A stretch of DNA of 64,000 nt from Acidobacteriota bacterium (GCA_016195325.1 JACPZX010000023.1:112234-176233), one strand, 5' to 3'. Positions 52,539 through 62,198 are shown, counted from the first letter of the stretch. Translations and numbers: made by a program. The notes: generated by a model from the letters alone, not told the origin.

Positions 52539-55500
52539 ATGTTCAGGCTCGAGAAGCTGGAACTGAATGGCTTCAAGTCGTTCTCGTCCCGGACCGAGTT
52601 CCTCTTCGGGGCCGGCATCACGGCGGTGGTCGGCCCGAACGGCTGCGGCAAGAGCAACATCGCCGACTCGATCAACTGGGTCATCGGCGGGCAGAGCTCG
52701 CGGGCGCTGCGCGCCGAGCACATGGGCGACGTGATCTTCAATGGAAGCGACGCCCGGCGCCCCATGGGGATGGCGGAGGTCTCGCTCCACCTCGTCGCCG
52801 CGAACGGCGCGGACCACGCGACGGTGTCGGTCGAGCTCGAGGGGTCGGCTTCGCGCTCCGATCCGGAGACGACGGTCGATTCGGGGGATGTCACCGCGGC
52901 GGAGCTCCCGGAGGCGGATCCGATGCCCCTCGCCGAGGCCGGGAACGGCCACGCAGGCGGCAACGGGAACGGCTCTCACCCGGCGCCGCCCGACCCGACG
53001 GGCGACGCCCCGCGTCGCTCATGGCTCGATCGGCAGAAGGTCGTGATCACGCGCCGGCTCTTTCGATCGGGGGAGAGCGAATACCTTCTCGACGGGCAGA
53101 AGTGCCGGCTCCGCGACATCCAGGATCTCCTCGCGGAGGTGCGCATCGGGAGCGGCCTCTACAGCGTCATCGAGCAGGGGCGCGTCGACTCGGTCCTCCT
53201 CTCGCGCCCCCGTGATCGCCGCGTGCTGATCGAGGAGGCCGCGGGGATCGCGCTCTACAAGGTTCGCAAGCGCCAGGCGCAGACGAAGCTGGAGGCGACC
53301 GAGGCGAACCTGCTCCGCATCCACGACATCGTCTCCGAGCTCGAGAAGCAGATCGGCTCCCTCAAGAGGCAGGCCGCGCGCGCGCGCCGCTACGCCAGGA
53401 TCTCCGCCGAAATCGAGAAGGGCGAGCGCATTCTGTTCCACCATGAATCGGTCCGGCTCGACGGCCAGGCCGACCAGATCGCCGCGCGGCGCGTCGAGGT
53501 CGAGGACCACGGCGCCCGGGCGGCCGCGACGCTGGCGAAGGCCGAGGCCCTCGTCGCCGAGGGGCGCGAGGCCGTCGCCGAGGAGGCGGCGCGCCACCAG
53601 GCCGCCCGCGAGGGGCTGCACGCCCTCGATCGGGCGCTCGATCAGATCAAGGCCGGCATCGATCGCTTCCGGGAGCAGGAGACCGAGGCGACGACCCACC
53701 TCGCCCGCGGCGCCGCGGAGGCCGCCTCGCTCGCCGGGCGGCTCGCCGTCGCGCGGGCGCGCGAGGAATCGCTGGCCGTCGAGCTCGACGGGGCGGCGAC
53801 CGAATCGGCGCGCGCCGAGGGCGCGGTGCTCGACCACGAGGCTTCGGCGCGCCTCGACGCGGCCGCGCTCCAGTCCGCGGAGGCCGCCCTCGCGGCGGCG
53901 CGGGAGGAGGCGGTCGCCGGCGCCGGCGGGCTCAGCGAGTGCCGGAACGAGATCCGCCGCCTCGACGAGAGCGCGGCCCGCTGGCACGCGGAGGAGTCGC
54001 GCCTCGAGCGGCTCGTCGCGGAGATCGGCGAGGAGAGCCTCTCGCTGGTCGAGCGGGGCCGCGAGCACGAGTCCGGGCGCGAGGCGTTCGGCGTGTCGCG
54101 GGCGGGGCTCAGAGAGATCATCGAGGACGGCGCCCGCGCGCTTCGAGGGGCCGAGTCGCGCCGCGAGGCGCTGCTCCTCGAGCGCGAGGAGCGCCGCGGC
54201 CGCCTGCGCGCCATCGAGGAGCGCATCGTCAGCCTCTCCGGCATCGAGGAGGCGGACGGGCAGGAGCTCGAGGCGCTCAGGGCCGGCTCCCCCGCGCGAT
54301 TCCTCAAGGACATCCTCTCCCCCCCCGAGGGGTTCGATCGCGCCGTCGACGCGGCGCTGCGCGGACTGCTCCGGGGGTGCGTCATCGACTCGGTCGACGA
54401 GGCCGCGGCGCTGATGGCGGCGCTCAAGGATCGCGGCATGGGCCGCGCGGTCCTCATCCCCGCCGAGGCGCGGGCGCGCGGCGCCGGCGCGCCGGACCCG
54501 CATCCGCATTCACCGGTCGGCGGGAGCCTCGGCACCCTCGCGCAGCTCCTCGACGCCGGCTCGCTCGGAATCCCGGGGCTCGCCGTGATCCTCGATCGCG
54601 TCGCGGTCGCCGCGGACATGGCCTCGGGGCTCGCGGTGCGCGAGGCGATGCCCGGACGCGACGTGGTCACTCTCTCGGGCGATTTCCTCTCACGCGATGG
54701 CTGGATGGAGGGGGGCGCGGAGATCCCCGAGGAGGCCGGCGTCATGACGCTGAGGCGGCTCCTCAAGAGGCTCGGCGCCGACTCCGAATCCACGGGATCC
54801 CGCGTCGCGATGCTCGACGGCGAGATCGAGGCCCAAGAGCGGATGGTGGGAGACCTGCGATCCCGGGCGGCGGATCTGAAGCACCGCGAGGCGATCCTCG
54901 AGAAGCAGGGGGAAACGCTGCGCGTCGAGGAGGAGGTTCTGCGGGGCGAGAGCGCCCGCCTCGAGCTCCGGCGCGACGCCCACGCCGCCGATCTCGGCCG
55001 CGTGCGCGAGGATCTCGCCGCGGGGGCCGGGGCGCGGACGGCGGTCGCCTGGACTCTCGCGGAGACGCTGAACCGTCACGACGGATTGCTCCGCGAAGCG
55101 GAGTCGCTGGCGGGAGGCGTGGACACCGCGCGCGGCGCCCTGGCGGCCCGCAACGCGGCCCTCGCGACGCAGCGCTCGGCGGCCTCGGCGGCGCGCGAGC
55201 GACGGGCGTCGCTCGAGGCGGAATCCCGCCACCACGCGGCGGCGATCGCCGACCTGCACGGGCGGATCGATCGGGAGAGGGAGGATCGAATCCGGTGGGA
55301 CGCGCGCCTCGCGGAGGCGAGGAGCCGCCTCGCCGAGGACACCTCGGTTCTCTCCGATCGCATGGCAGATCGCGTGCTTGCGGACGGGCTCGTCGCGTCG
55401 GCGGAGGCGGCGCTGATCGAGAAGCGGGGAGCCCTTCCGGCGCTCGAGGAGGGGGTGAGGCGGGCGCGAGGGGCGCACGACGAAGCGCGCGAGGCGCTCC

Positions 55501-56405
55501 ACGCCGTCGCCCTCGAGGAGGAGCGGCTCATCGGCGAGAGGCGCGGGCTCGAGGCGCGCGTGATCGAGCGCGGGCTGCCGTCGCTTGCCGTCGCCGTCTC
55601 GGACCTCACGCCCGAGGATCGCGCTCTCGATCCCGAGGCCGTGAGGTCTCAGATCGCCGCGCACCGGGAGCGCCGCGACGCGATGGGTGCGGTCAACCTC
55701 ATGGCCGTCGAGCAGTTCCGCGAGCTCGAGCAGCGTCACGCGTTCATCACGGCGCAGCGCCGGGATCTCGAGGACTCGATCCGGTCGCTGAAGGAGACGA
55801 TTGCCCGCATCAACCGGCAGTCGCGCGAGAGATTCCTCGACGCCTTCGAGAAGATCCGCACGGGGTTCGCCGACATCTTCAAGATCCTCTTCGGAGGCGG
55901 CCGCGCCGATCTCCGCCTCGTCACCGACGGCGACGAGGACGGTGATCTCCTCGAGGCCGGCCTCGAGATCAGCGCCCAGCCCCCCGGCAAGCGCCTGCAG
56001 AGCCTGTCGCTCCTCTCCGGCGGCGAGAAGGCCCTGACCGCGATCGCGCTGCTGTTCGCCATCTTCCGCTACTCCCCCTCTCCGTTCTGCCTCCTCGACG
56101 AGGTCGACGCCCCGCTCGATGAGGCGAACGTGATACGGTTCAACGCGCTGCTCGAGCGGATGTCGTCCGACACCCAGTTCCTGATGATCACGCACAACCG
56201 CCGCAGCATGGAGGCGGCGGCGATGCTCTACGGGATCACGATGGAGGAGCCCGGGGTGTCGCGCGCGGTGTCGGTCGTGATGGCCTCGGAGGCGGACCGG
56301 AAGGAGGCCGCCCGGACGCTTCCCGCGCTCCTCGCCTCGCGCCATCGGGGGCACGCGGGGCGGGTGCGGCCGGCCGCACCCACCGCGGGCGGGAATGGCG
56401 CCTGA
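52539..56405 (+). CDS. smc: Chromosome segregation protein SMC
   Basis: 1288 residues. Walker A VGPNGCGKSN (residues 31-40) and the family start MFRLEKLELNGFKSFSSRTEF are intact. Long coiled-coil arms surround a central hinge (~570-700, with a globular core including FLKDILSPPEGFDRAVDAALRGLLRGCVIDS). At the C-terminus the signature SLLSGGEKALTAIALLF and Walker B PFCLLDEVDAPLDEANVIRF are present. Residues ~100-165 carry a low-complexity insertion rich in Gly, Asn, Pro and acidic residues inside the head. Most SMCs lack this. The protein compacts and segregates chromosomes with ScpA/ScpB, which are not in this window. Its 3' end overlaps the next gene by 11 bases. Confidence 0.95.
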   Translation: MFRLEKLELNGFKSFSSRTEFLFGAGITAVVGPNGCGKSNIADSINWVIGGQSSRALRAEHMGDVIFNGSDARRPMGMAEVSLHLVAANGADHATVSVELEGSASRSDPETTVDSGDVTAAELPEADPMPLAEAGNGHAGGNGNGSHPAPPDPTGDAPRRSWLDRQKVVITRRLFRSGESEYLLDGQKCRLRDIQDLLAEVRIGSGLYSVIEQGRVDSVLLSRPRDRRVLIEEAAGIALYKVRKRQAQTKLEATEANLLRIHDIVSELEKQIGSLKRQAARARRYARISAEIEKGERILFHHESVRLDGQADQIAARRVEVEDHGARAAATLAKAEALVAEGREAVAEEAARHQAAREGLHALDRALDQIKAGIDRFREQETEATTHLARGAAEAASLAGRLAVARAREESLAVELDGAATESARAEGAVLDHEASARLDAAALQSAEAALAAAREEAVAGAGGLSECRNEIRRLDESAARWHAEESRLERLVAEIGEESLSLVERGREHESGREAFGVSRAGLREIIEDGARALRGAESRREALLLEREERRGRLRAIEERIVSLSGIEEADGQELEALRAGSPARFLKDILSPPEGFDRAVDAALRGLLRGCVIDSVDEAAALMAALKDRGMGRAVLIPAEARARGAGAPDPHPHSPVGGSLGTLAQLLDAGSLGIPGLAVILDRVAVAADMASGLAVREAMPGRDVVTLSGDFLSRDGWMEGGAEIPEEAGVMTLRRLLKRLGADSESTGSRVAMLDGEIEAQERMVGDLRSRAADLKHREAILEKQGETLRVEEEVLRGESARLELRRDAHAADLGRVREDLAAGAGARTAVAWTLAETLNRHDGLLREAESLAGGVDTARGALAARNAALATQRSAASAARERRASLEAESRHHAAAIADLHGRIDREREDRIRWDARLAEARSRLAEDTSVLSDRMADRVLADGLVASAEAALIEKRGALPALEEGVRRARGAHDEAREALHAVALEEERLIGERRGLEARVIERGLPSLAVAVSDLTPEDRALDPEAVRSQIAAHRERRDAMGAVNLMAVEQFRELEQRHAFITAQRRDLEDSIRSLKETIARINRQSRERFLDAFEKIRTGFADIFKILFGGGRADLRLVTDGDEDGDLLEAGLEISAQPPGKRLQSLSLLSGGEKALTAIALLFAIFRYSPSPFCLLDEVDAPLDEANVIRFNALLERMSSDTQFLMITHNRRSMEAAAMLYGITMEEPGVSRAVSVVMASEADRKEAARTLPALLASRHRGHAGRVRPAAPTAGGNGA

Positions 56406-57885
56406 GAGATTCCTCCCCACCGCGCTCCGGATCCTGCCCGCGCTCATGACGCTCCTGGCGGCCGGCCCTCTCGGCGCCGGCGGGGACACCGGCCCGCCGC
56501 CGAAGGACCCACCGCTCGATCGGCCCCTCGCCGCCGCGGTCGTCGCGGCGCGCGCGGTCACCGGTGTCCGCGATCTCGTCGCGTTCGGGCCGAGGATGGG
56601 AGGCACCTCCTCCGGCGATCGCGCGGCCGCCTACCTCAGGGGACGGTTCGAGGCCCTCGGGCTCACGGTCGTCGAGACGGTCGAGCCCGAGAAGCCGACG
56701 CACGAGGAGAGATCGTTCGAGGCGACGCTCCTCGAGCCCGGGGCGGCGCCGCTCGACGCGTGGCCCGTGGGCTTCTCCCCCTCGCTCCCCTCCGCTGAGC
56801 TGCTCGTCCACCGATCCGCCGGAGGTGTCCCGAAGGGGGCGTGGGCGCTCCTCTCGGACGAGGTCCCCGACGCCGCCGCACGGCGGGCGGCCGAGGCCGG
56901 GGCGACCGCGGTCCTGACCGATGCGCCGCGCGAGGAGGGGAGGTATCTCGACTGGGCCCCCGCCGAGGAGCTCGGCGCCTCCGCCCCTCGAACGGTGCCG
57001 GTCTTCACGCTCTCTCTCAACTCCGGGAAGAAGGTCCGCCGTGCCCTCGACGCGGGAGGGGCGGTGAAAGTCCGGCTCTCCCTGGACGCGCGGACCGCCC
57101 CCGGTCGCCCTCGCTCGATCCTCGCGACGCTCCCGGGGGATCTCCCCGGGTGGTATCTCGTCTGCGCGCACGGAGACTCCGACTCGGGCGGGCCGGGGGC
57201 CGACGACAACGCCTCCGGCGTCGCGAGCGCGCTCGAGGTCGCGACGTCGCTCGCGGCGGCGGCGCGCGCGGGGCTCCTGCCGAAGCCTCGTCCGTCGGTG
57301 CGCTTCGCGATCTGGGGAAGCGAGATCCACTCCTCCCGGGCCTTCGTGACGGAGCGCGCCCCGGAGATCGAGTCGCTCCTCGGCGTCTTCAACTTCGATC
57401 AGACCGCGGCGGCGACGGAGAGGCACGCCATCTACTTCGAGGGGAACGACGTTCCGTGGAACGGGCCGCTGCTCCGGACGCTCCTGTCGGCCGCGAAGGC
57501 TCTCGCGGGTCGCGACGGCTTTCCCGGCGAGCACACCACGAACCCTTCGCTCGGAGGAACGGACGCCGAGATCTTCCTTCCGAAAGAGGCGCACGGGGCG
57601 GGGCTCACGAGCGCGCGCGTCCCGGTGACGACGGTCTTCACCGCGGCCTGGGGGAGCCCCGAGGAGGTGCCGCAGACTCCCGGCTGGGACTCCGACGCGT
57701 GGCCTCAGAAGGGGATCGTGCGCATCGACTACAGCCCCGTCTACCACTCGTCCGGAGACACGCCGTCCGCGGCGACCGATCATCGGGGCGACAACATGGC
57801 GGCCTGCGCGCGCGTCGTCGCCGTGGCGCTCGGGCGGCTGATGTCGCCGCCGGCTTCCGGAGAAGCGCCCTCTCAGCGTCGCTGA
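56395..57885 (+). CDS. M28-family zinc aminopeptidase-like, exported
   Basis: 496 residues. A signal peptide (LRILPALMTLLAAGPLGAGG) indicates export. An N-terminal PA-type insertion region precedes the M28 peptidase domain. The metal-binding pattern is visible as HGDSDSGGPGADDNASGVASALE (first His and bridging Asp), the acidic pair in FNFDQTAAAT, and a C-terminal His in YHSSGDTPSAATDH. The usual catalytic Glu-Glu reads WGSEIHSSRAF, with one Glu visible (position of the second metal ligand uncertain). It probably cleaves peptides in the periplasm or outside the cell. Its start overlaps smc by 11 bases, and its end overlaps the next convergent gene by 13 bases. Confidence 0.85.
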   Translation: MAPERFLPTALRILPALMTLLAAGPLGAGGDTGPPPKDPPLDRPLAAAVVAARAVTGVRDLVAFGPRMGGTSSGDRAAAYLRGRFEALGLTVVETVEPEKPTHEERSFEATLLEPGAAPLDAWPVGFSPSLPSAELLVHRSAGGVPKGAWALLSDEVPDAAARRAAEAGATAVLTDAPREEGRYLDWAPAEELGASAPRTVPVFTLSLNSGKKVRRALDAGGAVKVRLSLDARTAPGRPRSILATLPGDLPGWYLVCAHGDSDSGGPGADDNASGVASALEVATSLAAAARAGLLPKPRPSVRFAIWGSEIHSSRAFVTERAPEIESLLGVFNFDQTAAATERHAIYFEGNDVPWNGPLLRTLLSAAKALAGRDGFPGEHTTNPSLGGTDAEIFLPKEAHGAGLTSARVPVTTVFTAAWGSPEEVPQTPGWDSDAWPQKGIVRIDYSPVYHSSGDTPSAATDHRGDNMAACARVVAVALGRLMSPPASGEAPSQRR

Positions 57886-58841
57886 GACTGCGGCCGGGCC
57901 GGCGCGGCGGCGCCCGCGCTCGCTTCCGGCTCGGGGGGGTGAGCCTGAAGGAGCTTGATCGTCACCGGCCACAGGCCAATCGTCTCCGCCGTCGACCCGA
58001 TGTTGGTCAGCCCCGGGTTCGAGGTCACGGGGTGCGCGGAGTCGCCCCCGCCGCGAGGGCGCTCGGATCGGATGCGGAGGTCGAGGCGGGTGACCTGACC
58101 TTCCTTCACGTCCAAGTCGTCGTACGACTCCGCCGCCATCAGCGTGTACTTCGGATCGCCGGCGAGGCGCGCCGCCACGATCAGGAGCCCCCGGTGATGG
58201 CCGGCCCCCGCCGGGAACCGCCAGCGCGGCGGGTGGGGGAGGTAGACGAGCGGCCCCCCCTTGTGGCGCTCCGCCACCTGCGCCGTCGACGCCTCGAAGA
58301 AAAGGACCTCGTGCCGTCCCGGTGAGGCGCCGAAAGGGCTGAGGGTGTGCCACTGATCCGGAACGTGCGCGGGCTGCGAGCACGTGACGGCGAAGGCGAG
58401 CTCGACCGGTGTCTCGCTGCGCTGCGCGTCGCCGTGCGCGACCGCGGGAGCGACGACGGAGTTCTCGGCGGCGGAGCGCTTCGGGTCGTCGTCGAAGAAG
58501 ATCTCGATGAACCCCATGGCCGCGGGCGTCGTCGCGGCGGGAGGTACGGCCGCAGGCCTGGCTGGCTTGCGCCGCATCGCGTCGAGGATCGCGTCGCTGA
58601 GCCCGGCCTGCTTCAGCTCGGCGAGCATCTCGGGCGAGAGATCGTACTGGCCCGGCGCCTCGCGGACGCGCTCGAGGATCCGCGCCTCGCTCATCCCGCT
58701 CGCCAGCATGCGCACGACGTCCTCGTCGTTCAGGGGAGCGGGGGCCTCGGCCGCGATCGCGCCGGCGAGCCCCCACGGCAGCGCGACGAGGAGGAGCGCG
58801 GCCCACCCCGGCCCCCCGCGCGTTCCGGGCGGCCTCGTCAC
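57873..58841 (-). CDS. Exported protein with short helical N-terminal module, unknown function
   Basis: 322 residues from GTG 58841 (overlapping the pyrF stop as GTGA). After a signal segment (WAALLLVALPWGLAGAIAAEA) comes LNDEDVVRMLASGMSEARILERVREAPGQYDLSPEML. This is a small helical module found at the N-terminus of many secreted proteins in Acidobacteriota and relatives. The rest is beta-rich, with FIEIFFDDDP and the strand block HEVLFFEASTAQVAERHKGG. A Pro/Ala-rich tail follows. The longer open frame (to 59033) overlaps pyrF and is not favoured. Function unknown; an outer-membrane or periplasmic role is likely from the signal. Confidence 0.68.
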   Translation of the reverse strand: MTRPPGTRGGPGWAALLLVALPWGLAGAIAAEAPAPLNDEDVVRMLASGMSEARILERVREAPGQYDLSPEMLAELKQAGLSDAILDAMRRKPARPAAVPPAATTPAAMGFIEIFFDDDPKRSAAENSVVAPAVAHGDAQRSETPVELAFAVTCSQPAHVPDQWHTLSPFGASPGRHEVLFFEASTAQVAERHKGGPLVYLPHPPRWRFPAGAGHHRGLLIVAARLAGDPKYTLMAAESYDDLDVKEGQVTRLDLRIRSERPRGGGDSAHPVTSNPGLTNIGSTAETIGLWPVTIKLLQAHPPEPEASAGAAAPARPQSQRR

Positions 58842-59566
58842 ATCGCCATCTCCGCCGCGATCGCCTCCGCGGCGCCGGCGGGATCCGCCCCGCCGGTGAT
58901 CGGCCGGCCCACCACGAGGTAGTCCGCCCCCGCGAGGATCGCCTCGCGCGGCGTCGCCGCGCGCTTCTGATCGTCGAGTCCGGCGCCCCCGGGCCGGATC
59001 CCCGGCACGACGATCACGAACGAGGGGCCGCACTCGCGCCTTATCGACGCGACCTCGTGCGCCGAGGCGACGACGCCGTCGAGGCCGCTCCTGCGGGCGA
59101 GGATCGCGAGATCGGTCACGAGCGCCGGGACGTCGGCGCGGAGCCCGACGGCCCCCATGGCCGCCGCGTCGAGGCTGGTCAGGATGGTCACGCCCAGGAT
59201 CCGCGGGCGCGCGGCGCCGGGAGCGGTCCCCGCGCGGGCGGCGGCCGCCGCCGCGCGCATCATCTCTTCCCCCCCGGTGGTGTGGACGTCGGTGAAGAAC
59301 GCCCCTGCCCTCGCCGCCTCCTCGACGGCGCGTGCGACGGTGTTCGGGATGTCGTGGAACTTCAGATCGAGGAAGACCTTCTCGCCGGCCTCGACGATGT
59401 CGCGGACGACCGCCGGGCCCGCGGCGGTGAAGAGCTGCAGCCCGACCTTGAAGCAGCCGACGCGGCCGCGCAGGAGGGTGACCGTCCGCCGGGCCATCTC
59501 GCGATCCGACGTGTCGAGCGCGACGATCAGGCGATCGCGCGGTGGGACCGGCCCCGGTTGACGCAA
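58838..59566 (-). CDS. pyrF: Orotidine 5'-phosphate decarboxylase
   Basis: 242 residues, a normal length for the short (type 1) enzyme. The TIM-barrel motifs are [28 protein letters not shown], the catalytic tetrad [11 protein letters not shown] (Lys-Asp), and the phosphate-binding loop VPGIRPGG with VVGRPI. It converts OMP to UMP, the last step of de novo pyrimidine synthesis; pyrK and a broken pyrD lie ~1.8 kb upstream on the same strand. The start is a TTG at 59566, with GGGGAGG about 7 bases ahead, because no ATG fits the N-terminus. It is divergent from the thioredoxin gene. Confidence 0.93.
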   Translation of the reverse strand: MRQPGPVPPRDRLIVALDTSDREMARRTVTLLRGRVGCFKVGLQLFTAAGPAVVRDIVEAGEKVFLDLKFHDIPNTVARAVEEAARAGAFFTDVHTTGGEEMMRAAAAAARAGTAPGAARPRILGVTILTSLDAAAMGAVGLRADVPALVTDLAILARRSGLDGVVASAHEVASIRRECGPSFVIVVPGIRPGGAGLDDQKRAATPREAILAGADYLVVGRPITGGADPAGAAEAIAAEMAM

Positions 59567-60474
59567 GCTCCGCCCTCCCCTAGCATCTTTTCATGGAACG
59601 CGAGTCCCGCCTGAGCCCCCCGGTCCTGGCGCTGATCCTCGTGGGGATCGGCGTCGTCCTTGGATACGGAGCCTTCGTGACGACCCGGACTCCCGGGGAG
59701 GAGACGCTGCCGCCCGGCGACGTGAAGGTCGCGTCGAAGGGGGATGCCTTCTCGATCCACGACGCGCTCGTTCCGGGCAAGTACACCATCTTCGATTTCT
59801 ACGCGGACTGGTGCGCGCCGTGCCGCGCCCTCGATCCCGAGCTGCGACGGCTCGCCTCGAAGCGGCCGGACATCGCGGTGCGCAAGGTCGACATCATCGA
59901 CTGGGAGTCGGCGGTCGTGAGGCAGTACGGGGTCACCGCCCTCCCGCACATGAAGATCTACGACCCGCAGGGGACCCTGCTCGGCGAGGGGGACGATGCC
60001 TACCGCGTCCTCCAGAACGTGCTCCGGATCGACACCCTCTGACGCCCGGGGCTCCGCCAGCCCGACGACCTCGATCCTCACCTTCGCCGTCCCGTCCCGC
60101 GAGCACTCGATCTCCCGCGCCGCCCTGTACGACAGATCGATGATGCGCCCCCGCGTGAACGGCCCGCGGTCGTTGATCTTCACGACGACGGACCTCCCGT
60201 TCTCGAGGTTCTCGACGCGCACCTTCGTGCCGAACGGCCACGTCCGGTGGGCCGCGGTCAGCTCGAACATGTTGTACCGCTCGCCGCTGGCCGTCTGGTT
60301 CCCGTGGTAGTCGGGGCCGTACCACGAGGCGTACCCCGTCTCGTGGTCCCCGATCTCGACGCGCGCGACGCGGGGGGACGTCGCAGGGCGCCCTCCGCAC
60401 CCGAGAAGCGGGAGCGCGGCAAGCGCGAGCGCGGCGGCGCCCGCGAGCACGCCGGCGATCCGGCGTCCGCTCAC
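59527..60474 (-). CDS. rlpA: RlpA-like septal ring lipoprotein (frame runs antisense past the domain)
   Basis: A lipoprotein signal with lipobox LLGC is followed by a complete double-psi barrel: [70 protein letters not shown]. RlpA proteins act at the division septum as lytic transglycosylases or peptidoglycan-binding lipoproteins. The GTG at 60474 overlaps the pyrD stop (GTGA). The barrel ends near residue 138 (about 60060), yet no stop follows. The frame runs to 59527 (315 residues) through the whole thioredoxin gene on the other strand, with an Arg/Asp-rich sequence that looks like chance translation. The true 3' end is doubtful: a missing stop from a sequencing error is possible. Confidence 0.75.
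   Translation of the reverse strand: MSGRRIAGVLAGAAALALAALPLLGCGGRPATSPRVARVEIGDHETGYASWYGPDYHGNQTASGERYNMFELTAAHRTWPFGTKVRVENLENGRSVVVKINDRGPFTRGRIIDLSYRAAREIECSRDGTAKVRIEVVGLAEPRASEGVDPEHVLEDAVGIVPLAEQGPLRVVDLHVREGGDPVLPHDRRLPVDDVDLAHRDVRPLRGEPSQLGIEGAARRAPVRVEIEDGVLARNERVVDREGIPLRRDLHVAGRQRLLPGSPGRHEGSVSKDDADPHEDQRQDRGAQAGLAFHEKMLGEGGACVNRGRSHRAIA
59558..59586 (+). promoter_or_regulatory. Sigma-70-like promoter giving a leaderless thioredoxin transcript
   Basis: TTGACG (59558-59563), 17-base spacer, TAGCAT (59581-59586). The predicted transcript start, about 7 bases downstream, coincides with the ATG at 59593. Confidence 0.55.
59593..60042 (+). CDS. Membrane-anchored thioredoxin-like protein (WCAPC)
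   Basis: 149 residues. A single N-terminal span ([20 protein letters not shown]) anchors it to the inner membrane, with a thioredoxin fold outside. Active site: [17 protein letters not shown]. The cis-proline region is [14 protein letters not shown]. It should act as a periplasmic thiol-disulfide oxidoreductase or reductase. It starts exactly where a well-formed promoter predicts transcription to begin (leaderless). It is divergent from pyrF and lies entirely within the antisense continuation of rlpA. The active site and fold leave little doubt that this frame is real. Confidence 0.85.
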   Translation: MERESRLSPPVLALILVGIGVVLGYGAFVTTRTPGEETLPPGDVKVASKGDAFSIHDALVPGKYTIFDFYADWCAPCRALDPELRRLASKRPDIAVRKVDIIDWESAVVRQYGVTALPHMKIYDPQGTLLGEGDDAYRVLQNVLRIDTL

Positions 60475-61350
60475 GCGCCGGGCTCCTCCGCGGATCGCTC
60501 CCCGCGATGCGCGGCTCCCACGAGATCGGAGATCTTCGCGACGCCCTGCGCGCGGCAGTAGCCGGCAAGGCCGTCGACCGTGTTCGCGGAGGCGCACGGA
60601 TCGACGAACGTCGCGGTCCCCACCTGCACGGCCGTCGCGCCCGCGAAGATGAACTCGAGCGCGTCGGCGGCCGTGCCGATGCCGCCGATGCCGATGATGG
60701 GCGCGCGCACCGCCCGACAGGACGGGGCGGCGCGTCGCGACGTCGATCTTCATGCCGAAAAACGTGTTCACGAGCGACAGGATGTCCGCGCCCCCTTCCA
60801 TCGCCGCGCGCGCGATGAGCGCGACGTCGGTCACGTTGGGCGAGAGCTTGACGACGATCGGGAGCTTCGTCCTGTTCCGCACCGCCGCGGTCACGCGTCG
60901 CGTCGATTCCGGATCGACGCCGAACTCGACGCCGCCGCGGGAGGTGTTCGGGCACGAGACGTTCAGCTCCAGCGCCGACACCCCGCTCCTCCCCTCGAGC
61001 CGGGCGGCGAGCTCGGCGAACTCCTCGACCGTCGCGCCGAAGATGCTGGCGATGACGGCGGCACCGCACGTCTCGAGGAAGGGGAGCTTGTCGGCGAGGA
61101 AGGCGTCGATCCCGACGTTCTGCAGGCCGATCGAGTTGATCATCCCGGACGGGGTCTCGGCGAGGCGCGCGGGGGCGTTCCCCTGGCGGGGGAGGAGCGA
61201 GAGGCTCTTCGTCACGATCCCGCCGAGCCTCGAGACGTCGAAGTACGGGGCCAGCTCCTCTCCGTAGCCGCACGTGCCGCTCGCCGTGAGGACGGGGTTC
61301 TTCAGATGGAGGGGCCCCAGGCTCACCGACAGATCGGGAGCGACGCTCAC
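60471..61350 (-). pseudogene. pyrD: Dihydroorotate dehydrogenase (class 1B), interrupted by frameshift and internal deletion
   Basis: The upstream part (61350 to ~60712) reads [21 protein letters not shown] ... [20 protein letters not shown] ... [22 protein letters not shown], a normal start with the catalytic Cys. The downstream part, in another frame (60710 to 60471), reads [20 protein letters not shown] ... [12 protein letters not shown]. Between PVLS and PIIG a normal class 1B enzyme has ~25 more residues (GGLSGP...). Here they are missing, together with a one-base frame change: 880 bases is not a multiple of three. The lost part includes an FMN/orotate-binding loop, so no active product is expected. 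The GTG at 61350 overlaps the pyrK stop. An assembly or sequencing error is a serious alternative, since pyrK and pyrF are intact. Confidence 0.8.
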
Positions 61351-62156
61351 CACACGATCTCCGAGGCGTCCATCACCGGTCCGTCGACGCAGGTCCGCCG
61401 GTAGAGGATCTCGGAAGATCCTTCGCGGCGGACGCCGACGACGCATCCGACGCAGACGCCGAAGCCGCACGCCATCGGGCTCTCGAGCGAGACGTGGCAG
61501 ACGGCCCCGCGGCGCCTCGCGACGCCCGCCGAGGCCTTCATCATGGGCGTGGGCCCGCAGACGCAGAGGATCGACCCCTCAACCCCCCGATCCGAGAGGA
61601 CGGCGTCGAGAAGATCGGAGACGTACCCCTTCCTCCCCTCGGAGCCGTCGTCGGTGGCGATGAGCGTCTCCACCCCGAGCTTCCGTGTGGGGGCGGCGCC
61701 GGCGACCTCGACCGACGTGCGGCATCCGAACAGGAGGAGGGGCCTGCGTCCGGCGCGGATCTCCGCCGCCGCGAGCGGGTGGAGCGACGCGACCCCCACC
61801 CCCCCCGCGACGAGCACGAGGCGATCGCCGGGGGCTCGCCGGGGGGCGAAGCCGAGCCCGAGGGGAAGGAGCGCCGCCGCGCGGTCTCCCGGCCGCATCT
61901 CGGAGAGATAGGCGGTCCCCCTCCCGAGAATCTTGTAGAGGATCTGCACCTCCCGCGTCGCGCCGCGCGGCTCGGGGAGGTTGTAGATGCTGAAGGGGCG
62001 CCTGAGGAGGGGATCCTGCCGTTCCCCCAGCGAGAGCATCACGAACTGGCCCGGCTGCCATGAGGGAAGATCGACGCCGGCCGAAAGCGTGATCAGAAAC
62101 CAGGACGCGCCCACGTTTTCGTTCGACGAGACGCGAAGATGGAAGTCCGCCGGCAT
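61347..62156 (-). CDS. pyrK: Dihydroorotate dehydrogenase electron-transfer subunit
   Basis: 269 residues. It has an FAD-binding ferredoxin-reductase-like fold with [10 protein letters not shown] (FAD contact, RxFS type), the pyridine-nucleotide site [15 protein letters not shown] and CGPTPMMKA. The C-terminal [2Fe-2S] cluster has cysteines in [16 protein letters not shown] plus a later Cys (RRTCVDG). With PyrD it couples dihydroorotate oxidation to NAD+ in class 1B enzymes, consistent with the NVSCPNT Cys in the broken pyrD downstream. The open frame extends far upstream, but the similarity begins at [13 protein letters not shown]. The ATG at 62156 is opposite a plus-strand promoter region. 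Overlap with pyrD is GTGA. Confidence 0.92.
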   Translation of the reverse strand: MPADFHLRVSSNENVGASWFLITLSAGVDLPSWQPGQFVMLSLGERQDPLLRRPFSIYNLPEPRGATREVQILYKILGRGTAYLSEMRPGDRAAALLPLGLGFAPRRAPGDRLVLVAGGVGVASLHPLAAAEIRAGRRPLLLFGCRTSVEVAGAAPTRKLGVETLIATDDGSEGRKGYVSDLLDAVLSDRGVEGSILCVCGPTPMMKASAGVARRRGAVCHVSLESPMACGFGVCVGCVVGVRREGSSEILYRRTCVDGPVMDASEIVW

Positions 62157-62198
62157 CGGGCAGAATCTAGCACACGTCTCCTTGGGGGTAGGAGCCCG

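Noticed and set aside
60711-61470. Reading the pyrD-rlpA frame as one 647-residue fusion protein
   Set aside because: The frame joins two unrelated families only because pyrD is out of frame after ~60712. The GTGA overlap at 60471-60474 shows where rlpA really starts.
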